A stretch of 50,225 bases of DNA from Oscillatoriales cyanobacterium (lineage in GTDB: Bacteria; Cyanobacteriota; Cyanobacteriia; Cyanobacteriales; Microcoleaceae), in the NCBI GenBank assembly GCA_004292955.1, contig RDXX01000038.1:1-50225 (forward strand). The letters run 5' to 3'. Position 1 is the stretch's first letter. Every line of letters starts with the position of its first letter. This document shows positions 33,744 through 41,583 of the stretch, in pieces. The notes under the pieces are model-generated. The model was not told the DNA's origin. It was given only the letters and a program-made list of their open reading frames with translations, and did no database searches. The position numbers were made by a program, and so were the translations under genes.

Positions 33744-35228
33744 TTAACGATCGTACCAAAGTTGCAGCGCCAACCGATGAACTTCGCGCCAACTAACATT
33801 TTTAAGTCTGGCAATTTCCGCACAATCTTCGTATTCCGGCTGTACGTTAACAATCGTTTCTCCCGACTTAGCAACTTTTATTTGCACTTCGCCGTATTCT
33901 GTTTGAACTTTCTGGATTTCTCTATCCAAAATAGTTCTCTGTTGAGTCGATCGCCTAATTCCCAGAGTAGTAGTCTCTCGAAACATCACAGCTTCGCAAG
34001 CATCCTGAAATTCGGGATGACAAATCACACTTAACAAAACCCCCAGCCGCGACTTTTTCATCACAATTGGTGTAGTAAAAACATCCAGAGCTCCGGCGAG
34101 AAACAAAGCATCAAAAACATAGCCGATCGCCTGCGGGTTTAAATCATCAATTTGCGTTTCCAAAACACAGACTGTTTCTTGGGAATGGGGCATTGGGGAT
34201 GGGGCATTGGGCATTGGAAATTGGTTAAATACTTCCTTCTTCCCTCTTCCTTCTTCCTTCTTCCCTCTTCCTTCTTCCTTCTTCCCTCTTCCTTCTTCCT
34301 TCTTCCCTCTTCCTTCTTCCTTCTTCCCTCTTCCTTCTTCCTTCTCCCTTCTTCCTTCTTCCTTCCTACCAATCCAGAGGCGCAAAATATTAGGAATTGC
34401 CAGATTTCGCGAACCTGCACCCAAACCAATTAGCTGAACTTGCATCGGTGGCGGCGGGCCAAAAGCAGAGGCGAGAGTACAGGCGATCGCAGTTCCTGTA
34501 GGAGTGCACAATTCGCGATCGATTCCATTACTATAAACCGGTACTCGGTGCGTTTCCCACAACCGCATCACAGCAGGCGTAGGTACAGCTAACCTACCGT
34601 GGGCCGCCTTCACCGTACCCCCACCAGTCGGCATCGGCGAAAAGTAAAACTCATCAATATCCAACCAATCCAAACCCAAACAAGTACCGACAATATCAAC
34701 AAGTGCATCCGTAGCCCCCACCTCGTGGAAGTGAACCTCACTGGGGGGAATACCGTGTACGGCAGCCTCTGCATCTGCTAACTTGCCAAATACGGCCAAA
34801 CTCCAAGCTTCCACCCGCGGAGGCAATTTTGCAGCGACGATAATTTGCTCAATTTCTGGTAAGTGGCGGTGATGAGTGTGGCTAATTTCCGCATCTGCTT
34901 CGCCGTGAGTGTGAGAATGTTCTTCCCCGTGATGGTGGTGGCGCGCATCGAAAGTCGGCGATTCAGTTTCCGAGGGATCGAGGGCGGAGTCAGCAGCCAG
35001 ATTGTTTGATTTTAAAGGCAAATCCGCAGCTAAATCGACATAAAATTTAGTTGCTTGTTGAGTATTCCGGTGAACTAATTCGGCCCGCAATTGGTACTCA
35101 GTCGAAATGCCTAGTAAATGGAGTTTTTCGATTAGGTACTCTAAGGGAACGCCCGCGTGTACAAGAGCTCCGAGGCACATATCGCCAGCAATGCCGGTTG
35201 GGCAGTCAAAATAAGCTATTTTATTCAT
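33744..35228 (-). CDS. larC: LarC, nickel insertion protein for the nickel-pincer cofactor, with repeat insert
   Basis: A 494-residue LarC. The family inserts nickel into the pyridinium-dithiocarboxylate mononucleotide precursor of the lactate racemase cofactor, using CTP. The N-terminus MNKIAYFDCPTGIAGDM, the His-rich segment (HHHHGEEHSHTHGE, about residues 98-111), and the SEVHFHEVGATDALVDIVG block (about 163-181) are typical. Residues about 286-349 are foreign to the family: tandem KKEEGRG heptapeptides followed by a Pro/Met/Asn-rich stretch, encoded by intergenic-type repeats (34190-34372). Family features resume with VLETQIDDLNPQAIGYVF. The insert lies near the boundary between the LarC1 and LarC2 parts, which some bacteria encode separately. 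I start at the ATG at 35228 rather than the TTG three codons upstream. No larB, larE or larA is in the window. Confidence 0.88.
   Translation of the reverse strand: MNKIAYFDCPTGIAGDMCLGALVHAGVPLEYLIEKLHLLGISTEYQLRAELVHRNTQQATKFYVDLAADLPLKSNNLAADSALDPSETESPTFDARHHHHGEEHSHTHGEADAEISHTHHRHLPEIEQIIVAAKLPPRVEAWSLAVFGKLADAEAAVHGIPPSEVHFHEVGATDALVDIVGTCLGLDWLDIDEFYFSPMPTGGGTVKAAHGRLAVPTPAVMRLWETHRVPVYSNGIDRELCTPTGTAIACTLASAFGPPPPMQVQLIGLGAGSRNLAIPNILRLWIGRKEEGRREKEEGRGKKEEGRGKKEEGRGKKEEGRGKKEEGRGKKEVFNQFPMPNAPSPMPHSQETVCVLETQIDDLNPQAIGYVFDALFLAGALDVFTTPIVMKKSRLGVLLSVICHPEFQDACEAVMFRETTTLGIRRSTQQRTILDREIQKVQTEYGEVQIKVAKSGETIVNVQPEYEDCAEIARLKNVSWREVHRLALQLWYDR
34190..34372. repeat. 21-bp (3 x 7) tandem repeats inside larC
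   Basis: Plus-strand units built from CTTCTTC/CCTCTTC/CTTCTTC heptamers repeat about six times with a 21-bp period (34231-34372). They are preceded by GGGCATT/GGGGATG heptamers (34190-34220) like those near 7300. Because 3 x 7 = 21, the array keeps reading frame whatever the copy number, and several frames on both strands are open across it. Confidence 0.9.
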
Positions 35229-35303
35229 TATTAACAATTAATTTTCAACATTGATTGTTTTAGCACATTTGTCGATCGCCCACTTAGCCTGGAATATATT
35301 AAC

Positions 35304-35969
35304 ATGGCAATTATTTACGGACTCCATCCAGTTGCACCCCAGAAAGACCGAATCGAGAAGATTACAAAAGCTCTCAAAGATGGGGCCGTGATGCTTTATC
35401 CCACAGATACAGTTTACGCGATCGGCTGCGATCTCAACTCCAAATCTGCCGTAGAACGAGTCAGGCGGATCAAGCAACTATCCAATGATAAGCCTTTAAC
35501 ATTTATGTGTTCCTCATTGTCAAATATCACCGAGTATGCTGCCGTCACCGATGAAGCATACAGAATCATCAAGCGGTTAATCCCCGGGCCCTACACATTT
35601 CTGCTACCAGCTACCAAATTAGTGCCCAAATTGGTAATGAACCCAAAACGCAAAACCACGGGAATTCGCGTTCCCAACCACCCGCTTTGTTTTACACTTC
35701 TAGAATCTTTGGGAAATCCGATTATTTCCACATCTGCTCACATTACCACTGATGATGAAGGTGCTGCACCAGTACCTGCTGCAAAAGCAGAAAGCTTTGG
35801 CAAAGCTGAACTATTTGACTGTTTTTTAAAGTTAGTAGATATCATTGTCGATGATGATTCCGATCCAGGATATCAAGTTTCTACCATTCTCGATTTAACT
35901 GAAAACAAACCAATTGTCGTTCGTCGCGGTTTGGGATGGGAAGCGGCCGCCGCTTGGGAACAAGATTAA
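35304..35969 (+). CDS. Sua5/YciO/YrdC-family protein (threonylcarbamoyl-AMP synthase-like)
   Basis: A 221-residue YrdC-domain protein. Members make threonylcarbamoyl-AMP from threonine, bicarbonate and ATP for the t6A37 modification of ANN-decoding tRNAs. Landmarks: YPTDTVYAIGCD (about residues 32-43), KRIKQL-type basic helix, KPLTFMCSS (about 65-73), IPGPYTFLLPAT (about 95-106), TTGIRVPNHP (about 119-128) and NPIISTSAHI (about 137-146). The overall pattern is closer to YciO than to the short TsaC form, so t6A synthesis is likely but not certain. It is divergent from larC with 75 bases between starts. TGGA lies just upstream of the ATG. Confidence 0.88.
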   Translation: MAIIYGLHPVAPQKDRIEKITKALKDGAVMLYPTDTVYAIGCDLNSKSAVERVRRIKQLSNDKPLTFMCSSLSNITEYAAVTDEAYRIIKRLIPGPYTFLLPATKLVPKLVMNPKRKTTGIRVPNHPLCFTLLESLGNPIISTSAHITTDDEGAAPVPAAKAESFGKAELFDCFLKLVDIIVDDDSDPGYQVSTILDLTENKPIVVRRGLGWEAAAAWEQD

Positions 35970-36031
35970 AAATTAAGAGGAATTAGACTTGAATTGCAAA
36001 ACTCGCAAATTATCTTGAATTAATCTCCGTC

Positions 36032-36163
36032 CATTCTTCAACCCACGGAGGTGGGTTTGGTTTGTATAGACGCGGTTTCAACCGCCCGGTATTATATCAT
36101 TCTTCAACCCACGGAGGTGGGTTTGGTTTGTATAGACGCGGTTTCAACCGCCCGGTATTATAT
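36032..36163. repeat. Two perfect 66-bp tandem repeats
   Basis: Two identical 66-bp units (36032-36097 and 36098-36163) each contain two hairpins: AACCCACGGAGGTGGGTT and GCGGTTTCAACCGC. The second motif occurs inverted at about 32449-32472 and, diverged, at 27087-27110. No gene lies in 35970-36257. Confidence 0.9.
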
Positions 36164-36257
36164 CAAATTTAATTCAAATAACCCGTAGGGACACAACAAC
36201 GTTGTGTCCTCTATCTTGACTTGTCTAAATCGTGGCTAAGAAACCTGCGAAAAAGAC

Positions 36258-36542
36258 CTAAGCCTCCACCTTAACTCCTTTCCAAAAAGCAACATATCCT
36301 GCAATATTTTTAGCAGCATCTTTCGGAGTAGGATAGTACCAAGCAGCATCCTTATTAACCTGTCCGCCGACTTCAACACTATAGTAACTGGCAACACCTT
36401 TCCAACCGCAAGTAGTGTGAGTGCTGCTATCCTTGAAATACTCGCGGTTGATGGCATCCGCCGGGAAATAATAGTTATTATCTACCATTTCGCACTTATC
36501 GCTCTCGGCCAAAACGGCACCATTCCAAATTGCTTTCGGCAT
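36258..36542 (-). CDS. DUF427 domain protein
   Basis: A 94-residue single-domain DUF427 protein (beta-rich, function unknown, widespread in cyanobacteria). Characteristic segments are KAIWNGAVLAESDKCEMVDN (residues 3-22), NYYFPADAINREYF (about 23-36), HTTCGWKGVASYYSV (about 42-56) and AAWYYPTPKDAAKNIAGYVAF (in two halves, about 66-86). Complete length. It is divergent from recQ with about 100 bases between them. Confidence 0.9.
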   Translation of the reverse strand: MPKAIWNGAVLAESDKCEMVDNNYYFPADAINREYFKDSSTHTTCGWKGVASYYSVEVGGQVNKDAAWYYPTPKDAAKNIAGYVAFWKGVKVEA

Positions 36543-36639
36543 CGGTTTATCTGCTTAAATTGAGATTCTCAAATATTGTAACTGTATTTGTGCTCAAAAG
36601 ACCTAGAATAAGGTTGAAGTCAACAACCAATTACTGCAA

Positions 36640-38835
36640 ATGTCAGGGTCGAATCCGCCAACATCTCTCGCGCCCTCATCCCTCGAACAATCCCTCAAAC
36701 ATTTCTTTGGCTATGACTCTTTCCGCCCGGGCCAGCGGGAAATTGTCGAAGCTGCTTTACAACAACGCGATATGATGATTGTCATGCCGACTGGCGGTGG
36801 CAAATCTTTGTGTTTTCAATTACCGGCTTTGTTGAAACCGGGATTGACGGTGGTGGTTTCGCCGCTGATTGCCCTGATGCAAGACCAGGTGGAAGCTTTG
36901 CAGGATAATGGGATTGGGGCGACTTTTCTCAACAGCACTTTGAGCGCGATGGAAACCCGATCGCGCGAAACAGCAATTCTCGAAGGTAAAATTAAACTAC
37001 TGTACGTTGCGCCCGAACGCTTGCTGGGCGAGAGATTTTTACCGTTTTTAGATATAGTAGCTTCTAAGTTAGGAATTTCGGCATTTGCGATCGACGAAGC
37101 CCACTGCGTTTCGGAATGGGGACACGACTTTCGACCAGAATACAGGCAAATGGAGCGAGTGCGCGATCGCTACCCAGACATCCCCATTATGGGACTAACA
37201 GCCACCGCCACCGAGCGCGTCCGCCAAGACATCATCCAGCAGCTAAACCTGCGAAATCCCTACATCCACGTCGCCAGCTTCAACCGCCCCAACCTATACT
37301 ACGAAGTCCGCCAAAAAACCAAGCACAGTTTTGCCGAAGTCTTGCAAATCATCCAAAAAAAAGGCGGTTCAGGAATCATCTACTGCCTCAGTCGCAAAAA
37401 AGTTGACGAAGTTGCCTACAAATTGCAGCAAAGTGGCATCCAAGCCCTACCATACCATGCCGGAATGAGCGATGTAGATCGATCGACCAACCAAACCCGA
37501 TTCATCCGCGACGACGTACAAGTAATGGTAGCAACAGTCGCCTTCGGGATGGGAATCAACAAACCCGACGTGCGATTTGTAATTCACCACGACTTACCCA
37601 AAAACCTAGAAGGATACTATCAAGAATCAGGCCGCGCAGGCAGAGACAACGAACCATCCCACTGCACCTTATTTTTCGGATTCGGCGATGTCAAAACCAT
37701 CGAATACATCATCGAACAAAAACCCGACGAACAAGAACAAAGAATAGCCCGCCAACAACTACGGCGAGTAATCAACTACGCAGAATCCAGCGATTGCCGC
37801 CGCACAGTCCAATTAAGTTATTTCGGCGATTCATTTCCCGGCGATTGCGGCAACTGCGACAACTGTTGCAACAAAAAACCAGTAGAAGACTGGACGCTTG
37901 AAGCCATGAAATTTCTTTCCTGCATCGCCAGATGTCAAGAAAAATTCGGGATGAATCACATTATAGACGTACTGCGGGGTTCCAAAAGTCAAAAAATATT
38001 GCAATACCAGCACAACCAACTTTCCACCTACGGCATTGGCAAAGATAGAACTGCCGACGAGTGGAAAAAGTTAAGTCGTTCGCTGATCAACCAAGGTTTT
38101 TTAGACGAAAAAACAGACGGCTTTCCCATTTTAAAACTCAACGAAAAAAGTTGGGAAATCATGAAACGCCAGCGCACAGTTGAAATCGCCATCGAAGCGC
38201 CACGAGAAGTACAGGGAAGAACTCGCTCTTTAGCCGTAGAAGTCGAAGGCTTATTTTCCATATTACGAAGTCTCCGCAAACAAATTGCCGACGAACAATT
38301 CGTACCGCCTTACGTAGTTTTTGCTGATAGAAGCTTGCGAGACATGGCAGAAAAACGCCCGCAAAATCTCACCGAATTTGAAGAAGTTTACGGCGTCGGT
38401 AGCAACAAGCGAGATAAGTACGGCAAAATTTTCTTAGAGGCTATTCACACTTTTTGCAAAGAACAAGGATTGCCAATAGGTACAGCATCTTCTGCTGCCG
38501 CCAATCTTCCCACTCTTGCTAACGTTCCATCTTATTCGCAGATGCAAACCTGGGAATTGTACCGACAAAATTTGACTGTTCAAGCAATAGCGAATGCACG
38601 GGGCATGAGTCCGACTACTATTGCGGGACATCTGGTAGAATTGATGGATATGGGTCGGGAAGTTGATATAAATTTGTTAGTAGAATCGGAAAGCCAACAG
38701 GCAATTGTACAAGCAATTGAAGTTGTTGGAGATGAGAGATTGAGAGTAATTTATGAGTATTTGCAAGAACGTTATACGTTTGAGGAAATTAAGTTTGTCC
38801 GCGCTTGGTGGCGGCAAAATTATGTCAGCTTTTAA
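36640..38835 (+). CDS. recQ: RecQ ATP-dependent DNA helicase
   Basis: A 731-residue 3'-5' DNA helicase used in recombination and fork repair. It has all RecQ parts: Walker A MPTGGGKSLCFQLP (about residues 48-61), DEAH box IDEAHCVSEWGHDF (about 155-168), helicase C-terminal QESGRAGRDN (about 330-339), and the zinc-binding RQC cysteines CRRTVQLSYFGDS...CGNCDNC (about 387-411). An HRDC domain follows (LRKQIADEQFVPPYVVF, about 541-557). A C-terminal helix-turn-helix extension (VQAIANARGMSPTTIAGHL, about 647-665) is typical of cyanobacterial and Bacillus RecQ. The ATG at 36640 has no strong Shine-Dalgarno. Confidence 0.96.
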   Translation: MSGSNPPTSLAPSSLEQSLKHFFGYDSFRPGQREIVEAALQQRDMMIVMPTGGGKSLCFQLPALLKPGLTVVVSPLIALMQDQVEALQDNGIGATFLNSTLSAMETRSRETAILEGKIKLLYVAPERLLGERFLPFLDIVASKLGISAFAIDEAHCVSEWGHDFRPEYRQMERVRDRYPDIPIMGLTATATERVRQDIIQQLNLRNPYIHVASFNRPNLYYEVRQKTKHSFAEVLQIIQKKGGSGIIYCLSRKKVDEVAYKLQQSGIQALPYHAGMSDVDRSTNQTRFIRDDVQVMVATVAFGMGINKPDVRFVIHHDLPKNLEGYYQESGRAGRDNEPSHCTLFFGFGDVKTIEYIIEQKPDEQEQRIARQQLRRVINYAESSDCRRTVQLSYFGDSFPGDCGNCDNCCNKKPVEDWTLEAMKFLSCIARCQEKFGMNHIIDVLRGSKSQKILQYQHNQLSTYGIGKDRTADEWKKLSRSLINQGFLDEKTDGFPILKLNEKSWEIMKRQRTVEIAIEAPREVQGRTRSLAVEVEGLFSILRSLRKQIADEQFVPPYVVFADRSLRDMAEKRPQNLTEFEEVYGVGSNKRDKYGKIFLEAIHTFCKEQGLPIGTASSAAANLPTLANVPSYSQMQTWELYRQNLTVQAIANARGMSPTTIAGHLVELMDMGREVDINLLVESESQQAIVQAIEVVGDERLRVIYEYLQERYTFEEIKFVRAWWRQNYVSF

Positions 38836-38895
38836 CCGCTGATATCGGCGGATCAACGCTGATGGACGCAGATGATTAATGGATAGGAGCGGAAA

Positions 38896-40020
38896 ATGAG
38901 AATTAAGAAAGTAGCTTTTTGGGATAATTTACGAGAGTGGCATTTTGAACCGCTCTATTTTTCCAATTTGGCTTTATTAGTTGGTGTCTCTGGTGTGGGT
39001 AAAACACAAATTTTGAAAGGAATTTTGAATTTACAACGAATAGCTAATGGTGCTTCGTTAAACGGCTTAGCATGGGACGTTACATTCTCGACAGTAAACA
39101 ATGTAGAATATCGCTGGAAAGGCGAATTTGAAACACAAAAAATCCCTGCCATCATTCCTAATGAGGAAGACGAAATTAATAAATTTAGAATCGTTCGAGA
39201 ACATCTATCGAGAGAGGGAAGTGTAATCATAGAAAGAAGCGATAATGAAATTAAATTCAAAGGCGAGACAACGCCAAAATTATCGCCGTTTCAAAGTGCA
39301 GTTGAAATTTTAAATCAAGAAGAAGATATTTCACCTGTCCAGCAGTCTTTTAATGAAATCATTTATAGCGACAATTCTAGCTTGTTAAATGGAATTTATG
39401 GTATACCTGTAAGGGTACTGTCGATAATCTCAGATAATGATTTTGCTTTAGAAAATGTTCAGGAAAGTGATCTGCCAATTCTTCTTAAATTGGCTTTAAT
39501 GGCTCGGCATTGTCCCGATATTTTCGATAAAATAAAAACTAAATTTATCGATGCTTTCGAGCAGGTAGAAGATATTAAAGTAGAAGCATTAGAAGATAAC
39601 GCCAATCCATCTTTTACCCGTTTTCCTATTCAAATCAAAGAAAAAGGTGTCAATGACTGGATTTTCCAAAACAATATTTCTTCAGGAATGCTGAAGACTC
39701 TCATTCACATTGCCGAACTGTACTTGTCGCCCGAAGGTACGGTAATCTTGATTGATGAATTTGAAAACAGCTTGGGGATTAACTGTATCGATGTTGTGAC
39801 AGATTTGATTGTGGAAAATAGAAATATTCAATTCATTCTTACCAGTCACCATCCGTATATAATCAATAATATTGGGATGGAACACTGGAAAATAGTTACT
39901 CGCAAAGGTGGAGTTGTGACTGCGATAGATGCTAAAGATTTGAATTTGGGGAAATCGAGGCATCAAGCTTTCATGCAACTGATTAATCTAGAAGAATACA
40001 GCGAGGGAATTAAAGTTTAA
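38896..40020 (+). CDS. ABC/OLD-like AAA ATPase, first gene of a two-gene unit
   Basis: A 374-residue ATPase of the AAA_15/AAA_21 type (SMC/RecF/OLD-like). Walker A GVSGVGKTQ lies at about residues 31-39. A long helical insert follows (about 90-250). NISSGMLKTLIHIAELYLSP (about 260-279) is in the signature-motif position. Walker B is VILIDEFENSLG (about 284-295), and a switch His lies in LTSHHPYIINNIG (about 313-325). No nuclease domain is fused to it. The next gene starts within its stop codon (TAATG) and has a TOPRIM-like beginning, so together they match the split architecture of ATPase plus nuclease defence systems. AGGAG precedes the ATG. 60 bases separate it from recQ, possibly one transcript. 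Confidence 0.82.
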   Translation: MRIKKVAFWDNLREWHFEPLYFSNLALLVGVSGVGKTQILKGILNLQRIANGASLNGLAWDVTFSTVNNVEYRWKGEFETQKIPAIIPNEEDEINKFRIVREHLSREGSVIIERSDNEIKFKGETTPKLSPFQSAVEILNQEEDISPVQQSFNEIIYSDNSSLLNGIYGIPVRVLSIISDNDFALENVQESDLPILLKLALMARHCPDIFDKIKTKFIDAFEQVEDIKVEALEDNANPSFTRFPIQIKEKGVNDWIFQNNISSGMLKTLIHIAELYLSPEGTVILIDEFENSLGINCIDVVTDLIVENRNIQFILTSHHPYIINNIGMEHWKIVTRKGGVVTAIDAKDLNLGKSRHQAFMQLINLEEYSEGIKV

Positions 40021-40733
40021 TGAATCTGTATTTTTTAGTCGAAGGGATGCAATCGGAGAGAAAAGTTTATCCAGCTTGGTTAAGTCATCTGTTGCCTGAA
40101 TTAACACGAGTTCAGAGTTACGATGAGGTGAATGAAAAAAATTATTACCTGATTAGTGGTGAAGGATATCCATCATTATATGATTTTATTCCTCCTTCGA
40201 TTGAGGAAATTAACTTAAGTGGAAAATACAACTATTTTGTAGTGTGCTTTGATGCGGAAGAAAATACTGTTGCGGAAAGGTACGCAGAAATTTATGATTT
40301 TTTAAATCAGGAAAAGCTAGTATTAAAAAATACAGAACTTGTGCTAATTGTTCAAAATCGCTGCTTGGAAAGTTGGCTGCTGGGCAATCGCAATATTTAT
40401 TCAAGACATCCTCAACATTTAAGAGATCATCAAAGCCAACTTTTATTAGATTTATTAGATTATAATAAGTATTACGATGTTTCCATTGAGTGTCCTGAAA
40501 AGATGGGAAGATATCACAAATTTCATACTCACGCTCAGTTTCACGGAGCTTATTTGAGAGCATTATTGGCAGCTAAACATACCACATATTCTAAAACAAG
40601 ACCCGGAGATGCACTCAAGCCCTTTTATTTGGAACAGCTATTGAAAAGAATTGAAGAGAAGCCAGAACAATTGACTACTTTTCGTCATTTTGTCGATTTT
40701 TGTAATAGAGTTAAATCTAAATTGCAGCATTAA
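40020..40733 (+). CDS. TOPRIM-like protein, partner of the ATPase
   Basis: A 237-residue protein. The start MNLYFLVEGMQSERKVYPAWL has the Glu of a TOPRIM motif (residue 8) with a second Glu/Arg helix. FVVCFDAEENTVAERYAEI (about residues 73-91) supplies the Asp-x-Glu pair. The rest has VLIVQNRCLESWLLGNRNIY (about 106-125), a segment seen in DUF4276-like or related nucleases, and a His-rich stretch KFHTHAQFHGAYL. I cannot assign a named family with certainty. Its ATG overlaps the ATPase stop by one base, which implies coupled translation. By analogy to AriA/AriB (PARIS) and split OLD systems it would be the effector nuclease; that is inference. Confidence 0.7.
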   Translation: MNLYFLVEGMQSERKVYPAWLSHLLPELTRVQSYDEVNEKNYYLISGEGYPSLYDFIPPSIEEINLSGKYNYFVVCFDAEENTVAERYAEIYDFLNQEKLVLKNTELVLIVQNRCLESWLLGNRNIYSRHPQHLRDHQSQLLLDLLDYNKYYDVSIECPEKMGRYHKFHTHAQFHGAYLRALLAAKHTTYSKTRPGDALKPFYLEQLLKRIEEKPEQLTTFRHFVDFCNRVKSKLQH

Positions 40734-41082
40734 ATCGCAATAATTACAGAAATTACGCAGAACATCTAGTCGATCGCACCGATCGCTCTCTTAACTATCA
40801 AACAATATATCTTCAGGATATTGACAGAATTTATAAAATGTGTTGTTAACTCTCGAATTTTTGTGAAACTAGCTATTTACCCGATCGCCCTTAAATCGCA
40901 TACAGTCATATAATCCCGCGGATTGAGAGATAACGTGCATACAGTTCGTGGATAACAAACAAATTTACGCATCGATTTGACTCGCTAAAATCATTTGAAT
41001 TTAATCTTAGCAAATTGCGAAGTATCTTGTCAACTCCGATTCACAGTACAATCGATCGCAATATTGCATATGAGGAATCCCT

Positions 41083-41390
41083 ATGTCAGAAAAGTTTTCC
41101 ACCGAAATTAGCGATCGCATCTGCACTCACATGAACGACGATCACGCTAGCGCCGTAGTTTTGTACGCTCAAGCCTACGGTGGCCAACCCGAGGCGACAT
41201 CAGCTCAAATGCTCGCTATTGATGCCAACGGTATGGATTTAACCGCTCAAGTCAATGACGAAATAGTGCCAGTCAGAGTAAAGTTCGTAGGCGTAAGCCG
41301 GGGCGTAGCCATCGCACTTTAAAAGACGCCGAAGATGCTCACCACACTCTCATTGACATGGTGAAACAAGCCCGAAAAGTTGCTAAGTAG
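41083..41390 (+). pseudogene. DUF2470 (heme-iron-utilization-like) gene frameshifted by a 23-nt insertion
   Basis: The gene begins MSEKFSTEISDRICTHMNDD and continues normally to VPVRVKF (codon ending 41286). The frame then runs VGVSRGVAIAL and stops at 41320-41322. If bases 41288-41310 are removed, the sequence reads F-D-R-T-L-KDAEDAHHTLIDMVKQ and ends at 41388-41390, giving a 94-residue protein with the expected DUF2470 C-terminus. The inserted bases TAGGCGTAAGCCGGGGCGTA plus GCC split a GATCGC site after its G. DUF2470 domains occur in heme-binding or pyridoxamine-oxidase-like proteins. The truncated 79-residue product may retain partial function. GAGGA precedes the ATG. The 349-base gap before it has no other gene; it holds AT-rich DNA and HIP1-like sites. 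Confidence 0.85.
41288..41310. mobile_element. 23-nt small dispersed repeat (SDR-like) insertion
   Basis: Removing exactly these 23 bases restores both a GATCGC site and the conserved DUF2470 reading frame, so the borders are set by the gene itself. The sequence (GGCGTA...CGTAGCC) resembles the GTAGGCGTAGCC-type small repeats known in cyanobacterial genomes and matches the reported size of the tiny SDR elements. No target duplication is seen. Confidence 0.75.
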
Positions 41391-41426
41391 CCAAATTATC
41401 CCTATTCTGTTATAATTTCAAAGTTC

Positions 41427-41543
41427 GTTCGTAGTACGGACTTTAGTCCGTTTAAATCCTTGATATGGACTAAAGTCATTACTACAAACCTTGAGTCTGG
41501 TGAAATGATTAATAAGGACTAAAGTCCTTACTCCAAACAAAAT
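41427..41543. repeat. REP-type palindromes upstream of ycf46
   Basis: A full copy of the GTTCGTAG...CTACAAAC palindrome (41427-41490) with inner stems CGGACTTTAGTCCG and GGACTAAAGTC. A second arm follows (AAGGACTAAAGTCCTTACTCC, about 41516-41536). It fills most of the gap before ycf46, whose promoter is not evident. Confidence 0.7.
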
Positions 41544-41583
41544 ATTTAATCAAGTTAAATTTACATCTAAGATATCAAATAAA

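Noticed and set aside
34139..34437. Several open frames on both strands inside larC
   Set aside because: They arise because the 21-bp repeats have no stops in any frame. Only the larC frame continues into conserved sequence on both sides.
41083..41322. Reading the 79-residue DUF2470 product as a normal full-length gene
   Set aside because: Its last 12 residues are foreign to the family, while the family's C-terminus is present just downstream in another frame after a precise 23-base insertion.
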